From: Tamlana sp. I1
GTDB taxonomy: Bacteria; Bacteroidota; Bacteroidia; Flavobacteriales; Flavobacteriaceae
Length of the DNA: 64,000 nucleotides
Reading direction: 5' to 3'
Assembly: GCF_015355625.1 (NCBI RefSeq)
Contig: NZ_JACLAF010000009.1
Coordinates: 62,001 to 126,000 of the forward strand
In this document: positions 44,676 to 53,257 of the stretch, piece by piece
Position numbering within the stretch: the first letter of the stretch is position 1
Layout: every line of letters starts with the position of its first letter
The notes under the pieces: generated by a model
Told to the model about the DNA's origin: nothing
Databases searched by the model: none
Seen by the model: the letters and a program-made list of their open reading frames with translations, nothing else
Translations under genes and position numbers: made by a program

Positions 44676-45584
44676 TCATAAAGTCTTTTTAATTCTACCT
44701 TGAAAAAATTCATTATCGTAAATCACATTTCTAACAAAAATAAAGGCTTGATGCAAATCTTTATTAGGAAGATTAAAAATATCGTGCTTTCTATCTTTGT
44801 AGGTATACAAAAGGAAACTACTGTTTAGATCGGCTAATTTATCGGTGATTTTTTTCGAGCCTTCTAATATAAAATACCCTTTATCAAAAACATTACAGGA
44901 ATGATGCGCCGCTTTATCATAAGGCACCACGGGGTCTTTGTCGCCGTGATAAAACACCCCAGGAATATTATTATCTTTTCCAATGGTATTCGTATCAAAA
45001 ACAGCTCCCGAAATAGAAATTACAGCTGCAATTTTAACCGCTCGATGTCTTGAACTTTTAGTGATTAGTTCGCGATTGTAAGCAATATTTAAAATGGTTT
45101 CCGCACCAGCGCTACTCCCTATTAATATGATTTTAGAAGCATCAATTTCGAAATCGGTTTTATAATTTGTTAAAAACAACAAAGCATCTAAAACATCTTG
45201 AGCGCCTTTTTTATAAACCTTAAAGATTTCTTTTTGAGGTTCATGACAGCTTACTTGATTATGATCGTGAACCAAGCGGTAGTCTATGCTCGCCACATTA
45301 TATCCTTTTCTAGCTATATTTTTTGCCATAGACACCATATAACTATCATCTCTTTTTCCGCTATAAAAACCACCACCGTGTACTAAAACCATTAAAGGTC
45401 TCTTGTTTAAAGTGTCTGCTGCAGGCTCATAAATATCAAGTTTTAAGGTATCCTTACCTTTAATTGCGTATCTAAAAGTTCGCACATCTATTTCATCAAA
45501 AACACTATCAATATAGCGTGTTTGTGCGCTTACCGCGGAAAAAACAAGTGTTAAGAAAAGGCTAGATAAAATACAGCGCATCAT
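44676..45584 (-). CDS. Exported alpha/beta-hydrolase (carboxylesterase, HSL/BD-FAE type)
   Basis: Signal peptide to about residue 20 (FSAVSA). Oxyanion motif HGGG at 69-72, nucleophile Ser158 in GSSAG, and candidates for the triad Asp in GDKDPVVPYDKAAH and His in YKDRKHDIF. Predicted to hydrolyse short-chain esters; in this genus similar enzymes deacetylate sugars or act on aryl esters, but there is no direct evidence here. Monocistronic or cotranscribed with the Dus gene 62 bases further on. Confidence 0.82.
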   Translation of the reverse strand: MMRCILSSLFLTLVFSAVSAQTRYIDSVFDEIDVRTFRYAIKGKDTLKLDIYEPAADTLNKRPLMVLVHGGGFYSGKRDDSYMVSMAKNIARKGYNVASIDYRLVHDHNQVSCHEPQKEIFKVYKKGAQDVLDALLFLTNYKTDFEIDASKIILIGSSAGAETILNIAYNRELITKSSRHRAVKIAAVISISGAVFDTNTIGKDNNIPGVFYHGDKDPVVPYDKAAHHSCNVFDKGYFILEGSKKITDKLADLNSSFLLYTYKDRKHDIFNLPNKDLHQAFIFVRNVIYDNEFFQGRIKKTL

Positions 45585-45690
45585 TAGAAATTGAGTTAAT
45601 TTTAAGTGCTAATTTAAATTGAATTTTTAATAAATAACTGCTGAATAGGATATTTTAATGAGTTCGCGCTAGTATAAAATATAGCTTTTA

Positions 45691-45714
45691 GTCATGCTGA
45701 ACTTGTTTCAGCAT
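45691..45714. repeat. Flavobacterial intergenic repeat, single copy
   Basis: GTCATGCTGAACTTGTTTCA with a perfect 8-bp inverted repeat ATGCTGAA (45694-45701) / TTCAGCAT (45707-45714). The left half GTC..GCTGAACTTG is shared, on the opposite strand, with 55175-55198. Confidence 0.5.
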
Positions 45715-45812
45715 CCCATTATTAATGCAACTAAACAACTAGAATCTTTTCCAGAAATGAAACAAAGTTGATTTTCGCTGTAAACTACTGATTGTTAATA
45801 TCTCTAAAAACA

Positions 45813-45835
45813 CCCTATAATCCTCTCTAGGGGGT
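45813..45835. repeat. CCCTATAATYCCTCTAGG element, copy 1
   Basis: CCCTATAATCCTCTCTAGGG here and CCCCTATAATTCCTCTAGG at 55072-55090 share a common pattern with short complementary ends (CCC/GGG). They look like copies of a small dispersed intergenic repeat. Confidence 0.4.
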
Positions 45836-45878
45836 ATTCATTAACATTTCATTAGAAACCAACCTTCGTATAAAACGA

Positions 45879-45907
45879 AAAAGGTTGCCCAATTAAGACA
45901 ACCTTTT
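45879..45907 (-). terminator. Terminator of the TetR-controlled redox operon
   Basis: 9-bp stem AAAAGGTTG (45879-45887) / CAACCTTTT (45899-45907) with an 11-base loop, followed on the minus strand by Ts, 70 bases after the last stop codon of the operon. Confidence 0.75.
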
Positions 45908-45977
45908 CTATAAATAGTAAAACTTTTAAATGTTTTATAATTTCTGAAACGATTTCAGAACATATGTACTTTTAAAA

Positions 45978-47138
45978 TTAATAAGCCATTTTTACAATCC
46001 TTTCAACTTTATCTGGAGACAACGATTGATGCTCGCCAAGTCCTAGCCAACCACGATTTGTAAAGCGTTTTGAAATTTCTTCAGCAGTCCCCTCGTAATC
46101 ATTTGTATAATCTGATAATTTGGTATCAATGCCTAATTGATGGAAAAAATCTACTGTTTTTTCGATGGCAGCATAGGCTTTATCTTCTGTATTTCCTTCG
46201 GAAATATGCCACACACGTTCACCATACTGTGCTAATTTTTCTTTTTTAGCTTCAAAATTAAACTTGTAATGACTTGGCGCGATTACCGCTAAAGTTCTGG
46301 CATGATCAATACCAAATAAAGCCGTTAATTCGTGCCCCATAGCATGAACTGCCCAATCGGTTGGCACTCCTTTTTGTATTAAGCCGTTTAAGGCCATAGT
46401 ACAACTCCACATAAAATTAGCAGCTGCTTCATAATCGGTTGGGTCTTTTAAAACTTTTGGAGCCACCTCTACAAGCGTTTGTAAAATACTTTCAGCAAAA
46501 CGATCTTGCAACAAAGCCCCAATTGGATACGTCATATATTGCTCTAAAACGTGTGTAAAAGCATCGGTTAAACCGTTTGCTAATTGGCGCTCGGGAATAG
46601 AACTAATTACTTGAGGATCTAAAATAGAAAACTCTGGAAACAAACCAGGACCGCCCATGGCTAGCTTTTCTTTAGTTTCCTCGCGGGTAATAACTGCGCC
46701 AGAATTCATTTCCGAACCTGTTGCTGGCAAGGTTAAAACCGTACCGAAAGGCATGCCTTTTTCGGTTCTTATGTTTTTAGTTAAAATGTCCCAAGGGGTG
46801 TCACCTTCAAATAGTGCTGCAGACGATAAAAATTTAGTGCCATCAATAACAGAACCTCCGCCAACAGCTAGTAAAAAGGTGATATTTTCCTCTTTAATCA
46901 CTTTTAAAGCCTTCATTAAAATAGCGTATTCGGGGTTTGCAGGAATGCCACCAAACTCGATAACCTTTACTTTTGATAACGCTGTTTTAACCTGGTCGTA
47001 AATACCGTTTTTTTTGATGCTTCCACCGCCATATAGCAATAAAACTTTAGCGTCTTTAGGAATTTCATTTTCTAGTTTTTCTATGGTGTCCTTTCCAAAA
47101 ATAATTTTGGTAGGATTTTTAAATTCAAAATTGTTCAT
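45978..47138 (-). CDS. Iron-containing alcohol dehydrogenase, YqhD-like
   Basis: Group III NADPH-dependent alcohol dehydrogenase that reduces toxic aldehydes. Nucleotide-binding GGGS at 93-96; metal ligands Asp192, His196, His265 and His279 (TDAFTH, WAVHAMGHEL, GIDHARTL) match the four of E. coli YqhD (Asp194, His198, His267, His281). 386 residues, normal length. Last gene of the operon tetR - epimerase-like - nitroreductase - MDR - yqhD, 20 bases after the MDR gene; aldehyde or electrophile detoxification is the likely joint role. Confidence 0.9.
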   Translation of the reverse strand: MNNFEFKNPTKIIFGKDTIEKLENEIPKDAKVLLLYGGGSIKKNGIYDQVKTALSKVKVIEFGGIPANPEYAILMKALKVIKEENITFLLAVGGGSVIDGTKFLSSAALFEGDTPWDILTKNIRTEKGMPFGTVLTLPATGSEMNSGAVITREETKEKLAMGGPGLFPEFSILDPQVISSIPERQLANGLTDAFTHVLEQYMTYPIGALLQDRFAESILQTLVEVAPKVLKDPTDYEAAANFMWSCTMALNGLIQKGVPTDWAVHAMGHELTALFGIDHARTLAVIAPSHYKFNFEAKKEKLAQYGERVWHISEGNTEDKAYAAIEKTVDFFHQLGIDTKLSDYTNDYEGTAEEISKRFTNRGWLGLGEHQSLSPDKVERIVKMAY

Positions 47139-47158
47139 CTTGTTTTTCTTTTTGGTTA

Positions 47159-48157
47159 TTAAATTTTAACAATCATTTTTCCTTTGTTCTTACCTTCAAA
47201 TAAATCGATAAAAGCATTCGGAATCTGGTCAAATCCATCAACTATGGTTTCCGCATAGGTTAATTTTTCTTCGGCCAACCAACGTGACAAATGTGTAATG
47301 GCCGCTGGAAATTTTTCAGCATAATTAGAGACAATAAAACCTTGCATTAAGGCACTGTTTTTAACTAAAAATGGTTGTACACTTATACTTTTGGGGATAT
47401 CTGTATTATTATAAACAGAAATCGCTCCACAAATAATAAGCCTTGCAAACTTGTTAATATTGAATAAAACCGCATCGGATATCGGCCCACCAACATTATC
47501 AAAATAAATATCGACACCATTTGGAGCAAGTTTTTTCAGCTCGGCATTAATATCTTTACTCGTATTATAATTGATGCCAGCATCAAAACCAAATTCTGTT
47601 TTAAGCAACTCTATTTTTTCATCGGTGCCTGCAATGCCAATAACATGAAGGCCTAGAATTTTTCCAATTTGACCAACAATACTTCCAACAGCACCAGCAG
47701 CTCCAGAAACCACTAAAGTTTCTCCTGCAACTGGTTTTCCTATTTGATTTAGACCTAAATAAGCCGTTAAACCTGTCATACCTAAAACGCCTAAATAGGC
47801 ACTTAAAGGAGCATTTGAAGCATCTACTTTTGTTAAACCTTCACCGGTAGAGGTTTGCTGTGTTTTCCAAGCTAACATGCCGGAAACAAAATCGCCTACA
47901 GCAAATTTTTCGTTTTTAGACGCCATTACTTTAGCAACAATTCCAGATTGAATAGGTTTATTTAATTCAAAAGGAGGGACGTAAGATTTGGCATCGCTCA
48001 TGCGACCTCTTAAATAAGGATCTACAGAAACGTAGCTGGTTTCAAGAAGAATTTCTCCTTCGTTAATCTGTAAATCGACGTCCTCGGTGACAAACTCAAA
48101 ATCTGAAACAGAAGGTTTGCCTTGGGGTCTCTTTTTTAATAAAATGCTTTTTACCAT
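47159..48157 (-). CDS. NADP-dependent oxidoreductase, MDR family (CurA/PTGR-like)
   Basis: Zinc-independent medium-chain reductase acting on alpha,beta-unsaturated carbonyls. N-terminal catalytic domain contains VDPYLRGRMSD; the Rossmann region is VVSGAAGAVGSIVGQIGK (about 152-169) with GTDEK for NADP. DIYFDNVGGP is the family hallmark. 332 aa, close to CurA/leukotriene B4 dehydrogenase. Fourth gene of the TetR operon; together with the YqhD enzyme it would detoxify reactive aldehydes and enones. Confidence 0.88.
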   Translation of the reverse strand: MVKSILLKKRPQGKPSVSDFEFVTEDVDLQINEGEILLETSYVSVDPYLRGRMSDAKSYVPPFELNKPIQSGIVAKVMASKNEKFAVGDFVSGMLAWKTQQTSTGEGLTKVDASNAPLSAYLGVLGMTGLTAYLGLNQIGKPVAGETLVVSGAAGAVGSIVGQIGKILGLHVIGIAGTDEKIELLKTEFGFDAGINYNTSKDINAELKKLAPNGVDIYFDNVGGPISDAVLFNINKFARLIICGAISVYNNTDIPKSISVQPFLVKNSALMQGFIVSNYAEKFPAAITHLSRWLAEEKLTYAETIVDGFDQIPNAFIDLFEGKNKGKMIVKI

Positions 48158-48168
48158 AATCTTACTTT

Positions 48169-48801
48169 TTAGTCTATTACCGTTACTAAATCTTCCATTG
48201 GTTTTCTAACCTTTACAAGGTTTGATAACCAATCGGCATCGTCTTTTCTGTACCCTAAAGGTAACAAAACGGCACTACGTAAGCCTTTTTCGCGTAAGCC
48301 TAAAATTTCGTCAACCGCAGCAGGATCAAAACCTTCCATAGGTGTCGCATCTACGCCTTCAAAAGCAGCGGCAGCAAGCGCTTGCGAAAATGCAATATAG
48401 GCTTGTTTTGCGGTATGATTAAAGTTTTCTTCAGCATCCTTTTGCGGATAAGAGTTTAATAACATTTGGCGGTAATTTTCCCAACCTTCGTTTTTAAATC
48501 CGCGAATGTCATTGGTTAAATCGAACATATAATTAATTCGGTCTGCCGTATACGTATCCCAAGCCGCAAAAACGAGTAGGTGCGAGCAGTCTGAAATCAC
48601 CGATTGGTTCCAAGCTACCGGTTTAATTTTATCTTTAAGTTCTTGGTTTTTAATCACAATAATTTCAAAAGGTTGCAAGCCGCTTGATGTTGGTGCCAAA
48701 CGTGCCGCTTCTAAAATGCGTTCTATTTTATCTTCGGCTACTTTTTCACCATTCATGGCTTTTGCAGCATATCTCCAATTTAATTTATCTAATAATTCCA
48801 T
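48169..48801 (-). CDS. NAD(P)H-dependent nitroreductase-family oxidoreductase
   Basis: FMN flavoprotein of the nitroreductase fold: LNWRYAAKAMNGEKV at the start, EAARLAPTSSGLQPFEIIVI (FMN phosphate site) near 32-51, and LGLREKGLRSAVLLPLGYRKDDADWL near the end. Acts on quinones, nitro compounds or similar; NfsB-like length (210 aa). 11 bases before the MDR gene and 4 bases after the NAD(P)-binding protein gene, so cotranscribed. Confidence 0.88.
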   Translation of the reverse strand: MELLDKLNWRYAAKAMNGEKVAEDKIERILEAARLAPTSSGLQPFEIIVIKNQELKDKIKPVAWNQSVISDCSHLLVFAAWDTYTADRINYMFDLTNDIRGFKNEGWENYRQMLLNSYPQKDAEENFNHTAKQAYIAFSQALAAAAFEGVDATPMEGFDPAAVDEILGLREKGLRSAVLLPLGYRKDDADWLSNLVKVRKPMEDLVTVID

Positions 48802-48805
48802 AGTA

Positions 48806-49471
48806 CTAATTTTTATTTGCTATTCTTTTTATTTCGTTTGAAGGGATTATCGCTTCTTTATACGATGAATTGTTTGCTAAATGTATCATGGCTTTCGCGA
48901 TACTTTCAGCGTTAATAATTTTATATGCTTTTAATTTTCCAATAAATAATGGTTGGATGATTTTAAAAATAACCAAAGCCATTTTTTCTAAAAATCTGCT
49001 TTCATTTCGTTCGCCACCAATTAAAGAAGGCCTTAATATAAAGGTGTTCGCAATGCTTTGTTTCAAGACAGCAGCTTCCATTTCACCTTTAGTTTTATTG
49101 TAAAAAACTTTACTGTTTTTATCAGCGCCTAGGGCTGAAATAACCAAAAACGTAGCGATGTTATTTTCTTTTGAAAGTTGCGCAGCATGTACAGGAATAC
49201 CGTAATCAATTTGTTTATAAAGGGATTTATCAGGCGTTTTCTTTGTTGTTGTGCCGATACAACAATAAACTTCATCGCCTGTAAAATCAGTTTTAAAGTC
49301 ATTTAATTTTAAAATGTTTCCTGTAAACTGAACAACCTCCTTAGGTAAACCTTCAATTTTTGAACGTGAAAATAATTTGATGGTTTCATAACGCACATCT
49401 TCAATTAATTTTTGAAGTAAATGGCTGCCTGTTAACCCTGAAGCGCCTAATATAATGGCTGTTTTTTTCAT
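48806..49471 (-). CDS. NAD(P)H-binding Rossmann protein (SDR, HTATIP2/YwnB-like)
   Basis: 221 residues of an atypical short-chain dehydrogenase: ILGASGLTGSHLLQKLIED is the N-terminal GxxGxxG nucleotide site, EVYCCIGTTTKKTP and FLVISALGADKNSKVFYNKTKGEME hold the YxxxK-like pair (Tyr-x-x-x-Lys), and TFILRPSLIGGERNE follows. Related proteins (human TIP30/HTATIP2, bacterial oxidoreductases) have unclear substrates. Second gene of the operon, one base behind tetR, with nitroreductase 4 bases after. Confidence 0.82.
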   Translation of the reverse strand: MKKTAIILGASGLTGSHLLQKLIEDVRYETIKLFSRSKIEGLPKEVVQFTGNILKLNDFKTDFTGDEVYCCIGTTTKKTPDKSLYKQIDYGIPVHAAQLSKENNIATFLVISALGADKNSKVFYNKTKGEMEAAVLKQSIANTFILRPSLIGGERNESRFLEKMALVIFKIIQPLFIGKLKAYKIINAESIAKAMIHLANNSSYKEAIIPSNEIKRIANKN

Positions 49472-49472
49472 C

Positions 49473-50057
49473 TTATTTGCACATTTTTATACTGCTCCAA
49501 GCCGCTTGATAAGCTTCTTCCATATGTGTTTTATCTAAAACAAACGCGCCTCTTTTTTGAGTCATCATTAAAAAAGACAAAGGATTTATTGAATAGGCGT
49601 ACAATAAATAATCGGAAATTGGCTTTATAACACCTTCCTTGCGGCCGCGTTCCCAAAGGTCGAGTAGGGGCTGTAAATGTTTTATCCCTTCTTTTCTGCT
49701 GGCTTCATCAATCATTGGCGTGTTATCACATTGGGCTAAAAACATGGCGTTTTCGCAATCGGTAAGTTTAAAATCTGCGATACGTTTCCATATAATTTCG
49801 AAACCTTCCTCAACAGTCATCTCTTCATTATAGGTTTCAAAAGCATAATTTGTGTATGCTGTTTTGACTTCTATATAAGTTTTGTTGACTAAATCCTGCT
49901 TATTTTCAAAATACAAATAAATAGTTGCAGGCGACACGTTGGCCATTTTTGCAATTTTACTCATTGGCGTGGCATGAAAACCATTGTTGTTAACCAATTC
50001 GATGGTGGCTTTAATTAGCGCATTTCGTTTGTCGATACTTTTTTGAAGCTTAATCAT
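49473..50057 (-). CDS. TetR/AcrR family transcriptional regulator
   Basis: 194 residues. The N-terminal helix-turn-helix is at about 11-57 (ALIKATIELVNNNGFHATPMSKIAKMANVSPATIYLYFENKQDL), with a C-terminal ligand domain of the AcrR type. It is the first gene of the operon (SDR, nitroreductase, MDR, YqhD follow) and its promoter holds a perfect AATGAACGTTCATT palindrome, so autorepression relieved by an aldehyde or electrophile is expected. Confidence 0.9.
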   Translation of the reverse strand: MIKLQKSIDKRNALIKATIELVNNNGFHATPMSKIAKMANVSPATIYLYFENKQDLVNKTYIEVKTAYTNYAFETYNEEMTVEEGFEIIWKRIADFKLTDCENAMFLAQCDNTPMIDEASRKEGIKHLQPLLDLWERGRKEGVIKPISDYLLYAYSINPLSFLMMTQKRGAFVLDKTHMEEAYQAAWSSIKMCK

Positions 50058-50074
50058 AACTTTGAAATCTGATG

Positions 50075-50082
50075 CAAAGATA
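50075..50082 (-). promoter_or_regulatory. -7 box TATCTTTG of the tetR operon
   Basis: Minus-strand TATCTTTG, 17 bases upstream of the tetR ATG at 50057. Confidence 0.65.
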
Positions 50083-50088
50083 ATAAAA

Positions 50089-50102
50089 AATGAACGTTCA
50101 TT
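50089..50102. promoter_or_regulatory. TetR-type operator AATGAACGTTCATT
   Basis: Perfect 14-bp palindrome 6 bases upstream of the -7 box, in the -33/-7 spacer of the tetR promoter. TGAAC/GTTCA half-sites of this kind are common for AcrR-like TetR proteins. Confidence 0.7.
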
Positions 50103-50282
50103 CTTTTTTTAACAAAGAATTATGGAGTTCTAAAATAGATTTTTTTAATAAATAGCATGTATAGAAAAAGAAAGTAAGTCTTTACATCGGATATAAAGTT
50201 GATTTTTATAACAAATAATTAAGAAATTTTAAGTATATTTATTTCTCCCTATTAAAGAATTATAATTTAAAGACATCTAACA

Positions 50283-51212
50283 ATGAGCTACATAGGTTCT
50301 TTTATGGGAGAGTATGATGTTTCTATTCCTGAGATTTCTTCAAAGGAAATTGAAAAATTTGAGACGCATAGTTTAGACACTGCACATTATTACCTAGACT
50401 ATATAAATTACAGTGTGTTTCAAAATCCATTTCGAAAATTCCCTTATTTCACAGCAAGCAATATTCATGGTAATCTTTTTAAGGAAATCACTAGAAATGA
50501 GTTGTTTTCAGGTAAAGGGGATACATGGAAAAAAGATTCGCGAATTCCTGAAACTGAACAATTAGGTTACGAATTATATAGTGCTGAAAAAAGTGATTTT
50601 GACAGAGGTCATCTTACTAAGCGAGAAGATGTACAGTGGAGTGAAGATCGAAAAGTAGCTATAGCTGCAGCCGAATCTACTTTTTTCTACACCAATGCCA
50701 TGCCACAGGTAGATCGTTTAAATAGGGGTATTTGGAGACAAATTGAAGATTACATATTGCATAATCAAACCATTTCAAAACAAATTAAAATTAATTTATT
50801 TACAGGTCCTATTTTTTTGGATAATGACCCAGATTTTGTTACAAAAATAAAAGAAGATGTCATCCAACTTCCTTATTTATTTTGGAAAGTAATTTACTAT
50901 CAAAATAATGATAAACTTCATAGAACCGCTTTTTTAACCAGTCAGAAAAAACTATTAGAAAAACGACGGATTGTAAAACCGGTTGTTAGGAGCGATGAGC
51001 AACTAGAATCAGATTTATTTATGACTTTTAAAGATGCTGAAACCTACCAAGTTCGTGTTGATTTTATTGAAAAATTATCAGGACTGAAGTTTCATGAAGC
51101 TGCGGAAAATTTTGTAGAAGAAACACCTGAAGAGCTTATTGTTTCTGGTGTTAATGTACGGTCAGATAAAACAAAAGATATCAAAAAAGCCATAATTAAT
51201 ATAACTCTTTAA
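50283..51212 (+). CDS. DNA/RNA non-specific endonuclease (NUC1/NucA, DRGH type)
   Basis: 309-residue protein of the betabetaalpha-Me nuclease fold. The catalytic motif DRGH is at 107-110 (His110 general base); metal-binding Asn147 and Glu155 are in LNRGIWRQIEDYI, and Asn138 in YTNAMPQ is the second family motif. Therefore all active-site residues are in place. There is no signal peptide, unlike secreted NucA enzymes, so it would act inside the cell. First gene of a four-gene cassette (nuclease, CHAT, membrane coiled-coil, patatin); the CHAT gene starts 9 bases after it. A weak -7-like TATATTTA is at 50234. A decayed copy of it lies at 57291. Confidence 0.88.
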   Translation: MSYIGSFMGEYDVSIPEISSKEIEKFETHSLDTAHYYLDYINYSVFQNPFRKFPYFTASNIHGNLFKEITRNELFSGKGDTWKKDSRIPETEQLGYELYSAEKSDFDRGHLTKREDVQWSEDRKVAIAAAESTFFYTNAMPQVDRLNRGIWRQIEDYILHNQTISKQIKINLFTGPIFLDNDPDFVTKIKEDVIQLPYLFWKVIYYQNNDKLHRTAFLTSQKKLLEKRRIVKPVVRSDEQLESDLFMTFKDAETYQVRVDFIEKLSGLKFHEAAENFVEETPEELIVSGVNVRSDKTKDIKKAIINITL

Positions 51213-51221
51213 TTTACAGCT

Positions 51222-52166
51222 GTGATAAAAATATTACTCATAAAGGTAAATCCCATTGGTACAACCAACTTATTCCTTGATACGGAAGAAAATAATATTG
51301 AAGAATCTCGTGTAGCTTCTGCAAATCGAGATTTTTTTGAGATTAAATCTAAAGGCGCAGTAACCAAGGACATGCTACATAGTTGCCTTGAAAGTTACAA
51401 ACCTCATATTTTACATATTTCGGGACATGGTAGTGCAGATGGCGTGCTTTATTTTCATGATGAAGAAAATGAAAAGGAAGAATTATCAATTAGCATGTTT
51501 AGTGAGTTTATTCAGAATTATAAACCTAATCTAAAATGTGTTTTTATGAATGCTTGTTTTAGTTTGAATCAAGATTTTATTGTAACTGAAGATCAAGTAG
51601 TTATTGGAATGAATAATGAAGTTCCTAATGATACTGCATTAACATTTTCAAGAGCATTTTACACATCTTTTTTTGAGGGAAAAACTATTATGAATTCATT
51701 TCGAACAGCTGTAGATGTTGTGGGTATCGATGGTTTTGGAGAAGAAAGCATTCCTGTTTTATTTGGTTCTACTAACCTTGTTTTGAGCAATAATACATCC
51801 GAAAAAATACCTGTTGAAGTTGTACCTACAGAAAACTTCACCTTAATTAGAGCTAAACGCGAGAAACGAAAACGCGATTATTATATCTTAATTGGGGTTA
51901 CCATTTTAATTTCTATTCTCCTTATAATCGTTTCTTTAACCTCTGGCCAAGATAAACTTTATACACTCGTAGGCTTGCTACCTCTTGGCTTGATTAAATG
52001 GTTTAAAGATAAACTTGATAGAATTGAAGACTCTCTAACCTTATTGATGCTACTAGAAACCGAAATTAAACAATTTATGGAAAGGCTTCAAACACCTCCA
52101 ATTCCTGAGTCCGCTAACGATACCGCAAAAAATCTAAACCAGCAATTTTGGAACATTGTTAAATAA
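51222..52166 (+). CDS. CHAT-domain (caspase-like) protein with two C-terminal membrane segments
   Basis: 314 residues. Residues 1-185 form a CHAT/caspase-like fold: the catalytic His69 in ILHISGHGSADG, and Cys112 in VFMNACFS at the end of the next strand; the intermediate acidic loop fits. Two transmembrane segments follow at about 220-240 and 246-262, then an amphipathic helix tail. So the protease domain would sit on the membrane facing the cytoplasm. Starts with GTG at 51222; no in-frame ATG exists before residue 51. It lies 9 bases after the nuclease and 18 before the next gene. CHAT proteases act as switches in several bacterial immune and cell-death systems. Confidence 0.8.
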   Translation: MIKILLIKVNPIGTTNLFLDTEENNIEESRVASANRDFFEIKSKGAVTKDMLHSCLESYKPHILHISGHGSADGVLYFHDEENEKEELSISMFSEFIQNYKPNLKCVFMNACFSLNQDFIVTEDQVVIGMNNEVPNDTALTFSRAFYTSFFEGKTIMNSFRTAVDVVGIDGFGEESIPVLFGSTNLVLSNNTSEKIPVEVVPTENFTLIRAKREKRKRDYYILIGVTILISILLIIVSLTSGQDKLYTLVGLLPLGLIKWFKDKLDRIEDSLTLLMLLETEIKQFMERLQTPPIPESANDTAKNLNQQFWNIVK

Positions 52167-52184
52167 TTTATTAAATCAACTATT

Positions 52185-53216
52185 ATGAATGACTTTAATG
52201 AAAAGTTTAAAGAGTACGAATCAAAAAATAAAAAAGCAAATAGAACCGCTATAACCATTACCATAATAGGCTTACTTATTTTTGCTGGTTTATTTATGTA
52301 TAATATCTATCTAGAAAAAGAAAAACAAAAGGACGAAGAAATTATTTTTAAGTATAATAACGAACAAATTAAAGAAACTGAAATAAAAGATTCCATTAAT
52401 TATATTCAAAAAATAAAACGTGAAGATTCTCTGCAACAAGCCCTTAAAATGGTACAATCAAAAATTAATGAAATTAAAAACGATAAAGGCATTAATAATA
52501 CGCTTAGACAGAAAATTAATCTAATTCAAGCTGAAGTAAACAATATAAAAGCCATTGCTAGAGACACCATTGTTGTACGTTATTATAAACGCAAAGCTGA
52601 TGGTAATTTAGTTGAAAAAGCCATACGCAGTATTAACGACCCTAGTTTTCATATTAACTACCGAAAAGTTCCTAACGATGATGGACAGAATAAAGTAAAC
52701 ACTTTATATTTTGGCAAGAATTTAAACAAAAAATACGTAGATGTACTCTATAATAAACTGATTGAAAACAACGTGCAAATTGAGTATTTAAAACCATTTT
52801 TAAGTGCAAGAGGTTTTGAATGGAAGCAAAATGCTATAGAAATAGGTTTTGAAAAAACGGCATCTAATATTAATGAAAATGCCAAAACTTATATTAGAAT
52901 ATATAGTTTTAAACCTAATAATAGCATTAAAATAGCTATTAGAAATAAACTGGAGGCTCAAGGGTTTCCTGTAACGCTTTATCCTGATTGGCCTGAAAAA
53001 CCATCATTTTTCTCAAATAAATCAACAGTGCTATATTACCATGCAACTAATAAAGATAAAGCTGTGTCTATCGCCAAAACACTTACAGAACTCATCAATA
53101 AAATGTCTGTAAACCAAGGTGCTGTTACAGATTTTGATGTAAAAATGGGAGGTGGTTATGGTGTAGGCGAAAATGAAAAGAAGCACCTGTTTATTATTCA
53201 TTATAACGGAAATTAA
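52185..53216 (+). CDS. Membrane-anchored coiled-coil protein of unknown function
   Basis: 343 residues. A charged start (about 1-20) is followed by one membrane segment (TAITITIIGLLIFAGLFMYNIYL, about 22-44), then a long coiled coil rich in Glu/Lys/Ile (about 45-135), then a globular C-terminal part with two similar-looking units, NTLYFGKNLNKKYVDVLYNKL (about 185-205) and TVLYYHATNKDKAVSIAKTL (about 285-305), which resemble LytR_C/SPOR-like alpha-beta repeats. I cannot name the family. Third gene of the cassette; it could be a scaffold or sensor for the CHAT protein in the membrane. Confidence 0.7.
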   Translation: MNDFNEKFKEYESKNKKANRTAITITIIGLLIFAGLFMYNIYLEKEKQKDEEIIFKYNNEQIKETEIKDSINYIQKIKREDSLQQALKMVQSKINEIKNDKGINNTLRQKINLIQAEVNNIKAIARDTIVVRYYKRKADGNLVEKAIRSINDPSFHINYRKVPNDDGQNKVNTLYFGKNLNKKYVDVLYNKLIENNVQIEYLKPFLSARGFEWKQNAIEIGFEKTASNINENAKTYIRIYSFKPNNSIKIAIRNKLEAQGFPVTLYPDWPEKPSFFSNKSTVLYYHATNKDKAVSIAKTLTELINKMSVNQGAVTDFDVKMGGGYGVGENEKKHLFIIHYNGN

Positions 53217-53257
53217 CACTTTTTAACTCTAAAAAATTAAATAAACAATTAACCATT

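Larger units (their letters stand above)
45585..45977. other. Intergenic region with repeats and the yqhD-operon terminator
   Basis: 393 bases. Holds the repeat at 45691-45714, the CCCTATAAT element at 45813-45835, the terminator at 45879-45907 and a small perfect hairpin TTCTGAAA (45942-45949) / TTTCAGAA (45953-45960) just after the dehydrogenase stop. No ORF. Confidence 0.55.
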
